Source of the DNA: Gemmatimonadota bacterium
GTDB lineage: Bacteria; Gemmatimonadota; Gemmatimonadetes; Gemmatimonadales; GWC2-71-9
Length of the DNA: 11,334 bases
Assembly (NCBI GenBank): GCA_003220985.1
Contig: QHTY01000172.1
Span: 1 to 11,334 of the forward strand
Direction of reading: 5' to 3'
This document shows, piece after piece, positions 1 to 6,964 of this stretch. The position numbers were made by a program, and so were the translations under genes. The notes beneath the pieces are model-generated. The model did no database searches, had not been told where the DNA came from, and saw only the letters and a list, made by a program, of their open reading frames with translations. Position 1 is the stretch's first letter. Every line of letters starts with the position of its first letter.

Positions 1-1
1 C

Positions 2-655
2 TATGCCATCCCGGCATCGGTCCAATCCAAGCTCCATTACTGCGGGTACGTCGTGCGCGCTCGGCCCGCGGTTGATCTTGGTGTGGTGCGCCGGCGCCTG
101 GGACTGCCACCGAACGCCCCATTCGTGCTCGCTACGGTGGGGAGTGGCAGCGACGGGTATCCGGTGCTGGCCGCCGCACGGGAAGCCCTGGAGCGGTTGC
201 AGGCGACGATTCCCGAGCTGTACGCGATCCTGGTGACGGGGCCGTTCATGCCGGCCACTCAGCAAGCGATGCTGCAGGCACGAGCCACATCCACTTGTCG
301 CGTGGTGGCGGGCGCCGACACCTTCGAACTCATGGCTGCAGCCGACGCCGTGGTGAGCATGGGTGGCTACAACAGCGTGTGCGAAGCCCTTGCCATGGCG
401 CGACCCCTGGTGATCGTGCCCCGAGCCACGCATAAGGTCGAGCAGCAGATCCGCGCCGAAACGCTGGCCGCGCGTGGGCTGGCCCAGTGCATTCACCCCA
501 AGGACTTGACCGGCCCGGGTCTCGCCGAGGCCCTGGAGTGGGCGCTGCGGTGCGATCGGCAAGCGCACGCGCGACTTGTGGCCCAGATCATTCCGTCGTT
601 CGACGGAGCCACTCGGCTCACCGCGTACCTCTCGCGCTGGCTCGGTGGCGACTGA
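2..655 (+). CDS. Predicted GT-B glycosyltransferase, COG4671-like (5' end outside window)
   Basis: This is the C-terminal 217 residues of a glycosyltransferase; the frame is open to the left edge, so the GTG at 53 is internal. The first visible residues contain YCGYVVRARPA, a linker seen in COG4671 predicted glycosyltransferases (MurG/GT28-like fold). Next comes a Rossmann strand with a glycine-rich loop (FVLATVGSGSDGYP), then ILVTGPFMP, and the nucleotide-sugar-binding region GGYNSVCEAL followed by LVIVPR and an EQQIRAE helix. The family normally has GGYNTvcE...PR...EQ..RA at this point, so the donor-binding half looks intact. A cytoplasmic or membrane-associated enzyme moving a sugar from a nucleotide sugar is expected; donor and acceptor cannot be read from sequence. 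The stop shares one base with the next gene (TGATG), so it is the first visible member of the kinase/ABC operon. Family assignment is good; substrate is unknown. Confidence 0.85.
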   Translation, partial: YAIPASVQSKLHYCGYVVRARPAVDLGVVRRRLGLPPNAPFVLATVGSGSDGYPVLAAAREALERLQATIPELYAILVTGPFMPATQQAMLQARATSTCRVVAGADTFELMAAADAVVSMGGYNSVCEALAMARPLVIVPRATHKVEQQIRAETLAARGLAQCIHPKDLTGPGLAEALEWALRCDRQAHARLVAQIIPSFDGATRLTAYLSRWLGGD

Positions 656-1659
656 TGCGCATCCGGTTCAAGCCCACGCCGGCGCAACGCGCCGCGGTGC
701 GCGCCCAGTTGGCTCGTCTCGAGCAACCGGGGCCAGCGCTCGAGATCCTCGGGCCCGCGCTGCCGGCGGACTTTCGGGCGGCCGATACGGCCTGTGCCCT
801 GCAAAGCGCGCATTCCGACCGCTTCGTGCTCCGGGTCCTGGTGCGCTCACACACCGGGCAAGAGCGCGCCTACGCGGTGAAGGTATATGCGGATGACTTC
901 GGACGGCAGGTGTGGGCGCATTCGCAGGCTCTGGCGGTCCAGCTGCAGCCGAACCACGACGGACCGTGCCTGCCCACGCGCTACGTCTCGAGCGCGCGCG
1001 CGCTGGTATTCCCATGGGTGGATGGGGCGTTTTTGTCCGAGATCGTTGACGATCGAAAGCCGGAACTCCTGCGCCGGGCGGCCCGCCTGGCGGCGACCCT
1101 GCACCGCCTGCCCGTCGTTCCGGAGCCACCCACGACGGCCCAGATGTTCGTCGCCGAGACGCGGGGACGGTGCGACCGTCTGCGGCGCCGCTGGCCCGAG
1201 ACGACCGCAATCATCGAACCACTCCTGGCGGCGATCCAGGACGCGGCGACCCTGCTCGATCCGGCCGAGCCCGTGCCGGTCCACGGCGACCTGGCTGCGG
1301 GGCAGTTCCTCTGGACGGGCGATCGCCTTGTCCTGCTCGACCTGGACATGTTCGGGTACGCCGACCCGGCATACGACGCCGGCCATTTTCTAGCGCAACT
1401 CGAGCGACGGTGCTTGTGGGATCGCACGCTGCCGGCGCACGCGGACGACTGGGTCGCCTGCTTCCGGGACGCCTACCTGGCCGCGATGCCCCAGGTATGC
1501 CCACGCAACGTGTCGTTCTATCAAGGCCTCACGCTCGTGCGCAAGATCTACACGGTCTATCGCAAACAGACGCCCGACTGGGTGCAGCTCGCGCCTCAGC
1601 TCGCCGCGCGGGCGCGGGCGGCACTCGAGGACGCGGTGCCCTCGGGGCAACCCCGATGA
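655..1659 (+). CDS. APH-fold phosphotransferase (kinase paralogue 1)
   Basis: A 334-residue protein of the aminoglycoside phosphotransferase/choline kinase fold (PF01636-like), expected to move phosphate from ATP or GTP to a hydroxyl on a small molecule. The ATG at 655 is chosen because it overlaps the previous stop as TGATG and begins where the protein-like sequence starts; an upstream extension to 487 would run through the glycosyltransferase gene. Visible features are the beta-3 lysine K76 (AVKVYAD), a hinge after LVFPWVDG (about 117-124), the catalytic loop HGDLAAGQF with H210 and D212, the metal Asp D229 in LLDLD, and DPAYDAGHF ending the core. The usual Asn of HGDxxxxN is Gln217. A C-terminal helix with LVRKIYTVYRKQ (about 294-305) recurs in the neighbouring kinases. 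The substrate is unknown; antibiotic resistance should not be assumed. Confidence 0.85.
   Translation: MRIRFKPTPAQRAAVRAQLARLEQPGPALEILGPALPADFRAADTACALQSAHSDRFVLRVLVRSHTGQERAYAVKVYADDFGRQVWAHSQALAVQLQPNHDGPCLPTRYVSSARALVFPWVDGAFLSEIVDDRKPELLRRAARLAATLHRLPVVPEPPTTAQMFVAETRGRCDRLRRRWPETTAIIEPLLAAIQDAATLLDPAEPVPVHGDLAAGQFLWTGDRLVLLDLDMFGYADPAYDAGHFLAQLERRCLWDRTLPAHADDWVACFRDAYLAAMPQVCPRNVSFYQGLTLVRKIYTVYRKQTPDWVQLAPQLAARARAALEDAVPSGQPR
1642..1656 (+). promoter_or_regulatory. Hairpin abutting the start codon of kinase 2
   Basis: TCGGGG CAA CCCCGA is a perfect 6-bp inverted repeat with a 3-nt loop. It ends on the A of the ATG of kinase 2 and overlaps the last codons of kinase 1. In the mRNA it would bury the only purine-rich (GGGG) stretch just before the start codon, so kinase 2 may depend on ribosomes finishing kinase 1 to open it. 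The structure is plain in the sequence; the regulatory role is inference, and chance is possible in GC-rich DNA. Confidence 0.4.
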
Positions 1660-2639
1660 ATCCCCCGCCCACGACCCTGAGTGCTGCGGACCTTGGAGCC
1701 GCCCTGGCGGCGGCGCTCCGCGCGGTTCACGGCGCCGACGGAACGGTCGAGACCTGGAGCGCGCACCCCCTCTCCAAGCGCGGGAAACACCGCGTGGTGC
1801 GGTACGACGTCCAGGCCCGCGTGGCCGCTGGCGCTGAGGTACAACACTACCAGTGGGTAGGGAAATTCTACGAGAGCGACGAAGACGCCTGCTGCGTCGC
1901 GACGACGCTGCGAGGGCTGACCGCCTCCGGTTGTGGCGCCCGCGGCGGCTTCGTGGCTCCGGGCGTCCTCGCCTACCACCCCCCTCATTGCCTGCTCCTC
2001 CTCAGCTACGAGCCGGGCGAGTCGGTCGTCAAGGCGATCGCGGCAGAGGGCGCCCACGTGCTGGCCGCGATGGGACGCGCGCTGGCCGCCCTGCATGCCG
2101 CGCCCGTTACGCCGGCGACGGTGACGGATCCTGCCGCCGTGCTCGCCGACCTGCAAGGAAGGATCGTGGAGCTGTGCGGCCGGTTTCCCGCGGAAGCGGC
2201 GTCCTTGGGACGGTTGCTTGCCTGGCTGGAGCGTGAAGCGTCGCCGCCGCCGACCACGCCGTCGTTTCTGCACGGCGACCTGGGCCTGGTGCAGCTGCGG
2301 TGGAACGCCGGCACCATCGTCTTCCTCGACTTCGACGATTGCACCCGTGGTGATCCGGCCCTGGACCTCGGCAATCTGCTGACCCAGCTGCGTCGGCTCA
2401 CCCTGCGCAAGCCGGGCAAGCTGCCGGACTTCGCCGCGGCGCGCGCCACGATCCTCGATGCCTACCGGCGTTCCTCCCACGACGATCCAGGTTTGGCGGA
2501 GCGAGTCGCCTGGTACGAGCGGATCGCGCTCGTGCGGAAGATCCACTCTCTGACCTTCGACCGGACTCGCCACCCGGAGGCCGAGGCGATCCGGCAGCGA
2601 CAGGCCGAAGCGATCGGCCTGCTGGCGAGCATGCTCTAG
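1656..2639 (+). CDS. APH-fold phosphotransferase (kinase paralogue 2)
   Basis: A 327-residue APH/choline-kinase-fold protein. The start at 1656 forms a 4-base ATGA overlap with kinase 1; the open frame reaches further upstream, but only inside the kinase 1 gene. Motifs in order are the beta-3 lysine K70 (QWVGKFYE), the hinge LLLLSYEPG (about 113-121), the catalytic loop HGDLGLVQL with H206 and D208, the metal Asp D225 in FLDFDD, and GDPALDLGN. The Asn position is Gln213, as in kinase 1. The C-terminal ALVRKIHS segment (about 291-298) matches LVRKIYTV of kinase 1, supporting descent from one ancestor. It is probably a cytosolic small-molecule kinase acting in the same pathway as the adjacent glycosyltransferase and exporter. 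Substrate is not predictable. Two bases separate its stop from the ABC gene. Confidence 0.84.
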   Translation: MNPPPTTLSAADLGAALAAALRAVHGADGTVETWSAHPLSKRGKHRVVRYDVQARVAAGAEVQHYQWVGKFYESDEDACCVATTLRGLTASGCGARGGFVAPGVLAYHPPHCLLLLSYEPGESVVKAIAAEGAHVLAAMGRALAALHAAPVTPATVTDPAAVLADLQGRIVELCGRFPAEAASLGRLLAWLEREASPPPTTPSFLHGDLGLVQLRWNAGTIVFLDFDDCTRGDPALDLGNLLTQLRRLTLRKPGKLPDFAAARATILDAYRRSSHDDPGLAERVAWYERIALVRKIHSLTFDRTRHPEAEAIRQRQAEAIGLLASML

Positions 2640-2641
2640 CC

Positions 2642-4450
2642 ATGCGACGCGGGAAACGCACGCGGTTCCGCCAGATCTTCTGGGCCCACCTGCGCCAGGT
2701 CAGAGGGCGCTTGCTCTTGGCCGCTGTGTGTACCGTGGGCGTTGCGGCCACGGAGCTGCTGAAGCCGTGGCCCCTCAAGATCATCATCGATCACGGCATC
2801 CTGCAGAACCCACTGCCGCATCTCTTGCCCTTTGTCCGGGATCTCCTCCCGAGCGGCCAGGTTCCCCTCCTCGTGGGAGCGTCCTGCGCGATCGTCCTGA
2901 TCGCGGGGTTTGGCGGGCTGTTCTCGTACGCCCAGATCTTTATCACCTCGTCCATCGGCTACACCACCGTGTACGCGCTGCGCCGGGAGCTGTTCGCGCA
3001 TTTGCAACGACTGTCGCTGTCCTTCCATAACCAGGCGCGGACGGGGGACCTGCTGACCAGGATCGGCACGGACACGAACACCCTCAAGAACGTGTTCGCG
3101 GAGTCGATCCTCAAATTCTCCGCACAGCTGCTGACCGTGGTCGGGATGTTCGCGATCATGTTCGCGATGAATTGGAAGGTCGGCTTGATCGCCTTGGGGA
3201 CCCTGCCGTTCCTGGGTTACAGCCTGCTGCATCTCTATCGCAAGACCAAGGCCTCCGCCAAGAAGCAGAAAAGGCAAGAAGGTCAGGTGGCGTCGCGCAT
3301 GAGCGAGGTACTCTCGGCGATTCCCCTGGTGCAGGCCTTCGCCCGAGAGAAACACGAGGAAGAGCGGTTCGACGCGGTGACGGGCGAGACGCTGCGGGAA
3401 AGCATCCGTATCGCCCGCCTGGAGGCCGCGGCAACCCGGTCATCGGAAATCATCACCGCGCTGGGGACCGCGGCGGCGGTGCTGTTCGGGGCGCTGGAGG
3501 TCATGAACGGCAGGATGCTGCCCGGCGAGCTCGTGCTCGTCGTCGCGTACCTCACCAACATGTACAAGCCGCTGAAGGGTCTGGCCAAGCTCTCAACCGA
3601 CTTCTCCAAGGCCATGGCCAGCGCGGAGCGGCTGTCCGAGGTCCTGGACATCGAGCCCGAAATCCAGGATCGCCCCGATGCCATCGAGGCCGCCCCGTTC
3701 CGCGGAGAGATCGTGTTCCGGAACGTGTCCTTCGATTACGGCGACGGCCGGGACGTGCTGCGGCACGTTTCGTTTGCTGTGTCGCCGGGGCAGCGGCTGG
3801 CCCTAGTGGGTGCGTCGGGGGCGGGGAAGTCCACCATCGTCAGCCTGATCTTGCGTCTCTACGAAGCGCACGAGGGGGTCATTCTCATCGACGGGGTCGA
3901 CATCCGGCACTATCGGCGGGAGTCCCTGCGCCGCCAGATCGGGCTCGTGCTCCAGCAATCGATTCTGTTCGGAGCCACCATCCGGGAGAACATCGCCTAT
4001 GGCAGACCCGACGCGGACCTGGAGGAGATCATCGCGGCGGCCAGAGCGGCAAACGCCGACGAGTTCATCCGGGAGCTGGAAGACGAATATGACGCCGTCA
4101 TCGGCGAGCGGGGCGCGACCCTCTCGGGCGGGCAGCGCCAGCGGATCGCGATTGCGCGCGCGCTCATTCGCAACGCCCCCATCCTCATTCTGGACGAGCC
4201 GATGACGGGCCTCGACGCCGAGAGCGAAGCGAACGTGCGCGAGGCACTCGATCGGCTGATGGCCGGCAAGACCTGCCTCATGATCACCCACGACCTGCAG
4301 TCGATTGCGGACGCCGATGCCGTCCTGGTTCTGGAGGAAGGACGGGTCATCGGCTGCGGCACCCACACCGCGCTGCTGGCCGGGAACCCGCGGTACCGGC
4401 AGATGTACACGCTCGATCTGCAGCAGCCGGCCGCGAGCCTCTCGACCTGA
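2642..4450 (+). CDS. ABC half-exporter, permease fused to ATPase (MsbA/ABCB type)
   Basis: A 602-residue half-transporter of the type IV exporter fold, the usual length for MsbA-like proteins, expected to work as a homodimer in the inner membrane. Residues 1-330 form the transmembrane domain, with hydrophobic segments near 24-40, 74-97, 160-176, 180-197, 267-288 and 293-311. The intracellular-loop sequence LSFHNQARTGDLLTRIGTDT (124-143) is typical of exporters. The ATPase domain is complete: Walker A GASGAGKST at 390-398 (K396), Q-loop at Q438 in VLQQSILFG, signature LSGGQRQR at 494-501, Walker B ILILDEP with catalytic E519, D-loop TGLD, and H-loop H550. ATP-driven export of a lipid, glycoconjugate or small metabolite is expected. 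It lies between kinases 2 and 3, two bases after the former, which suggests that it exports the product of this gene set. The substrate is unknown. Confidence 0.95.
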   Translation: MRRGKRTRFRQIFWAHLRQVRGRLLLAAVCTVGVAATELLKPWPLKIIIDHGILQNPLPHLLPFVRDLLPSGQVPLLVGASCAIVLIAGFGGLFSYAQIFITSSIGYTTVYALRRELFAHLQRLSLSFHNQARTGDLLTRIGTDTNTLKNVFAESILKFSAQLLTVVGMFAIMFAMNWKVGLIALGTLPFLGYSLLHLYRKTKASAKKQKRQEGQVASRMSEVLSAIPLVQAFAREKHEEERFDAVTGETLRESIRIARLEAAATRSSEIITALGTAAAVLFGALEVMNGRMLPGELVLVVAYLTNMYKPLKGLAKLSTDFSKAMASAERLSEVLDIEPEIQDRPDAIEAAPFRGEIVFRNVSFDYGDGRDVLRHVSFAVSPGQRLALVGASGAGKSTIVSLILRLYEAHEGVILIDGVDIRHYRRESLRRQIGLVLQQSILFGATIRENIAYGRPDADLEEIIAAARAANADEFIRELEDEYDAVIGERGATLSGGQRQRIAIARALIRNAPILILDEPMTGLDAESEANVREALDRLMAGKTCLMITHDLQSIADADAVLVLEEGRVIGCGTHTALLAGNPRYRQMYTLDLQQPAASLST

Positions 4451-4451
4451 C

Positions 4452-4459
4452 GGAGGAGT
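4452..4459 (+). promoter_or_regulatory. Strong Shine-Dalgarno site for kinase 3
   Basis: GGAGGAGT lies 8 bases before the GTG at 4468 and just after the stop of the ABC gene. It is the clearest ribosome binding site in block 1, where most other genes rely on overlapping stops and starts. It decides the GTG start and suggests that kinase 3 can be translated independently of the ABC gene. Confidence 0.75.
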
Positions 4460-4467
4460 CGGCACCC

Positions 4468-5874
4468 GTGCGAAAACAGGCGCTCCCCGCAGCCGTCTGC
4501 CTGGACGGCTTCCCTCGGGACCCGGATTTCCCGCAGCTCGAGACCGCCAGCGATCCCCGGCTCATGCTCCAGGTGTTCCGCCGACATCTGAAGGCGGTCT
4601 CGGGGAAAGCCTACCGCATCGAGGAGTGTATCCCCTTCCGATTTCGGTGCCGCCAGTCCACGTCGCGCTGCGTCCTGCAATACACGCTCCGCGTCGCCGA
4701 TTCGAGCAGCGGTCGCCGCTGGGACCAGTGGGTGACCGGCCTGGTGTACGCCGCGGCCGGCGAGGCCGAGCGATTGTGGCGGGAGCTGCGCGCCGCGGAT
4801 CCGCCCCCGGAGATTCCGGAGCAGTGGCTCGCGTTCGAGCCGGTGGGCTTCATCCCCGACCTGCAGATGCTGGTGCAGGTCTTCCCCTATGACCGCAAGC
4901 TGGGGAATCTGCGGCTCGTGCTGGGCGGCGCCCTGCGCCAGCTCGAGCCGCTGCTCTTGGCCGGTCTCGAGCCGGGCCGCTGGCGCGCCGAACAATGGAC
5001 CATCGAGCCGATGCGCTACCGGACGGAGCTAGGCGCAGCGCTCCGGTACACGCTGCGGGCGCGCGACCGGCTGACAGGGAAGGACGAGACCCGCCGCTGC
5101 TACCTCAAGGTCTATCGCAACGAGCGTGGGGCGCAGACGTTCCACCTGCTGCGGGCCCTGACCGACAAAGCGCGGGCGGGCGGCGGGCCGTACGACGTGG
5201 TGCGGCCCATCGCCTATGTGCCCGAGCTGCGCACGCTCGCCCTAGAGGAGGCGCAGGGCACGGCGCTGCAGCAGATGCTGCTGCACGGCGGCGACTGGCG
5301 CGCGGCGCTGCGCGCGGTTGCCCGGGCCGTGGCGGCCTTCAATCAAGCGGACGTGCCGCTCACCGAGCACCATTGCCTCGCCGACCAGCTCGCTGACGTG
5401 AACCGGGCGGCGAGTCTCGTGCAGTGGGCCTGTCCGGAGCTGCGTGCGCAGGTCGAGGCGCTCACGGTGGCGATCGAGGCCGGCCTCACCGACGTACCAC
5501 CGGCCCCGATCCATCGGGACCTGAAGACCGACCACATTTTCCTGTCGGGCGACCAGGTGATCTTCATCGATCTCGACTCGGTCGTCCTCGGCGACCCCGT
5601 GAGGGACCCCGCGCACCTGGTTGCGCACATCACGGCCCGGGTCGGTCTGGACGCGCTGCCGGCCGACGAGGCACGTCGTGCCGCGGAGGTGTTCGTCGAC
5701 GAATACTTCGCCCACGTCCCGCCGGCGTGGCGCCCGCAATTTCAGCTGCATTGCGTCGGCGCACTCGTCGAGGTGGCGGGCGGCATCTTCAAGCGCCAGG
5801 AGCCACGCTGGCCCGAAAAGGTCGCGGCGGCCGTCGCCGCGGCGCACCGCACGGCAGCCGGGACACTCCGATGA
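4468..5874 (+). CDS. Two-N-lobe APH-fold phosphotransferase (kinase paralogue 3)
   Basis: A 468-residue protein, over 100 residues longer than its kinase neighbours. Start GTG is set by GGAGGAGT just upstream. The C-terminal part is an APH-type kinase: beta-3 lysine K214 (CYLKVYRN), hinge LALEEAQG (257-264), catalytic loop HRDLKTDHIF with H349 and D351, metal Asp D368 in FIDLD, and DPVRDPAHL. The Asn position is His356. The first 150 residues resemble a second, decayed N-lobe: residues 68-135 line up with 190-257 at a constant offset of 122, with LQYTLR matching LRYTLR, LVY matching KVY, and FIPDLQML matching YVPELRTL. The Lys of the first copy is Leu92, so it should not bind ATP in the standard way. 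The C-terminal ALVEVAGGIFKRQEP sits where kinases 1 and 2 have LVRKI. A small-molecule kinase with an extra regulatory or dimerising lobe is the best guess. Confidence 0.83.
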   Translation: MRKQALPAAVCLDGFPRDPDFPQLETASDPRLMLQVFRRHLKAVSGKAYRIEECIPFRFRCRQSTSRCVLQYTLRVADSSSGRRWDQWVTGLVYAAAGEAERLWRELRAADPPPEIPEQWLAFEPVGFIPDLQMLVQVFPYDRKLGNLRLVLGGALRQLEPLLLAGLEPGRWRAEQWTIEPMRYRTELGAALRYTLRARDRLTGKDETRRCYLKVYRNERGAQTFHLLRALTDKARAGGGPYDVVRPIAYVPELRTLALEEAQGTALQQMLLHGGDWRAALRAVARAVAAFNQADVPLTEHHCLADQLADVNRAASLVQWACPELRAQVEALTVAIEAGLTDVPPAPIHRDLKTDHIFLSGDQVIFIDLDSVVLGDPVRDPAHLVAHITARVGLDALPADEARRAAEVFVDEYFAHVPPAWRPQFQLHCVGALVEVAGGIFKRQEPRWPEKVAAAVAAAHRTAAGTLR

Positions 5875-5912
5875 ACCCCACCATCGATCTGCCCGACGAC
5901 TCTGCTCGATGA
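5871..5912 (+). CDS. 13-codon mini-ORF between kinases 3 and 4
   Basis: It encodes MNPTIDLPDDSAR. Its ATG overlaps the stop of kinase 3 (ATGA), and its own stop overlaps the ATG of kinase 4 (ATGA), so it joins the two genes by two successive stop/start overlaps. The peptide closely resembles the first residues of kinase 4 (MKPTTELPDDPAL), identical at 8 of 13 positions. It may be a translational-coupling leader peptide, the stub of a lost kinase gene copy, or a non-functional duplication. Whether it is made as a stable peptide is unknown. Confidence 0.4.
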   Translation: MNPTIDLPDDSAR

Positions 5913-5946
5913 AGCCGACGACCGAGCTTCCTGACGACCCCGCGCT
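5871..5946 (+). repeat. 38-bp diverged tandem duplication of a gene start
   Basis: Copy 1 spans 5871-5908 and copy 2 spans 5909-5946. Over the first 36 bases 26 match, and 8 of the 10 differences fall in third codon positions, when both copies are read from their own ATG. The 38-bp unit is not a multiple of three, so copy 1 runs out of frame and stops on the TGA created by the second ATGA. The third-position bias suggests that both copies were held as protein-coding sequence for some time. Confidence 0.6.
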
Positions 5947-6964
5947 GCCGGGACTCCTCGCGATTCGCACAGTCGGCTTGGGGCGTGTCGTCCCGGCCCT
6001 CGAGCTCGGCGGTGGGCCCGAGGCGATCCGCCTGGTCGGTTACACGCCGGGGTCGCGGGCGACGCTCGAGGTGCGGTCGGGGCGGCGGCGCTTCGCGCTC
6101 AAGGCCTACGCACACGATGCGGAGCCGGAGGCCGCGTTGTACCAGGCCCTCGCCGCCGCCGGGTTCGGGGAGGGTGGCCGTGCGGGGGCGCGCGTCCCGC
6201 CCCTGCTCGCCTGGGAGCCGTCGCTCCAGGTCCTGGCCCTCGGCTGGCTGGAGGGGCCTCCCGCGAGGCAGCTGATCAGGCAGGGGCAGGGGCGGCGAGC
6301 CGGGGCGATGGCTGCCCGCTGGCTCTGGAGCGCCGCGTCCGCCCCGGTCAAGCTGGGCCCGACCGTCGGCGTCGCCCAGGTGCTGCTGCAGGCGGGGAAA
6401 TCGGTGGCCCAGCTCGCCGGTGCGGATCGAGTGCTCGGCGCCGCCGCCAAGGCCGTCGCCGTCGCATTGGCGCGCCAGCCGCCATCCGAGAGCACCCCGC
6501 GGCTCGTGCACGGCACGCTCTACGCCCGCCATATCCTCGATTTGGGCGACGAGCCCGGCGCGCCCGGGGTGCCCGGTGTGATCGACTGGCAGCGATTCGG
6601 ACAGGGGCCGGTCGAGCTCGACGCCGCCGTGTTCCTGGCGACCCTCACGCGACTGCGGCGGCACGACGAGGCGGCCGGCGAGGCGTCGCGGGCGGAAGAG
6701 GCGTTTCTGACGGAGACTCGAGGGCTGGTTGACCCGCGCGCGCTCCGGTGGCACCGGGCGGCCGCGCTACTCCATTTCGCGTCGCGCCTGCTTAGACGCG
6801 ACACGGCTGCCGCCGCGCGCCCGCTGGTGGACGAAGCCGCCCAGCTCACGGAGCGTGTGACTGCGGCGCCGCGGAGGGCGGCGCTGGAGCTGGTGTTGCA
6901 GGCGCTGTCTACGCGCCCCGCGACGCCGGAGGAGCTGGACGAGATCCGCCGGCTGCTGAGCTAA
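5909..6964 (+). CDS. Divergent APH-like protein, possible pseudokinase (kinase paralogue 4)
   Basis: A 351-residue APH-fold protein and the last gene of the operon. ATG 5909 is chosen because it forms an ATGA overlap with the mini-ORF; the upstream extension of this frame lies inside kinase 3. The N-lobe keeps the beta-3 lysine K65 (FALKAYAHD) and a hinge-like LALGWLEG (108-115). The catalytic loop reads HGTLYARHI (201-209): the catalytic Asp is Thr203 and the metal Asn is His208. The metal Asp survives as D226 in VIDWQRFG, followed by VELDAAVF. Loss of the catalytic base with retention of ATP-site residues suggests a pseudokinase, a regulator of its paralogues, or an altered mechanism. The C-terminal ALLHFASRLLRRD (about 286-298) aligns with the LVRKI helix of kinases 1 and 2. 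The last 56 bases overlap the opposite-strand M56 gene. Family assignment is good; activity is doubtful. Confidence 0.78.
   Translation: MKPTTELPDDPALPGLLAIRTVGLGRVVPALELGGGPEAIRLVGYTPGSRATLEVRSGRRRFALKAYAHDAEPEAALYQALAAAGFGEGGRAGARVPPLLAWEPSLQVLALGWLEGPPARQLIRQGQGRRAGAMAARWLWSAASAPVKLGPTVGVAQVLLQAGKSVAQLAGADRVLGAAAKAVAVALARQPPSESTPRLVHGTLYARHILDLGDEPGAPGVPGVIDWQRFGQGPVELDAAVFLATLTRLRRHDEAAGEASRAEEAFLTETRGLVDPRALRWHRAAALLHFASRLLRRDTAAAARPLVDEAAQLTERVTAAPRRAALELVLQALSTRPATPEELDEIRRLLS

Noticed and set aside
53..655. GTG at 53 as the true start of the glycosyltransferase
   Set aside because: The frame is open to base 2 and the residues before 53 match the family linker (YCGYV), so the gene begins outside the window.
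2642..3355. Minus-strand and other-frame open frames over the ABC transporter
   Set aside because: The plus-strand frame has every exporter motif; the others are Arg/Gln-rich shadow translations.
655..6964. Reading the kinases as an aminoglycoside-resistance cassette
   Set aside because: The APH fold is shared by many metabolic kinases; the proteins lack the canonical loop residues, and no mobile-element signature is present.
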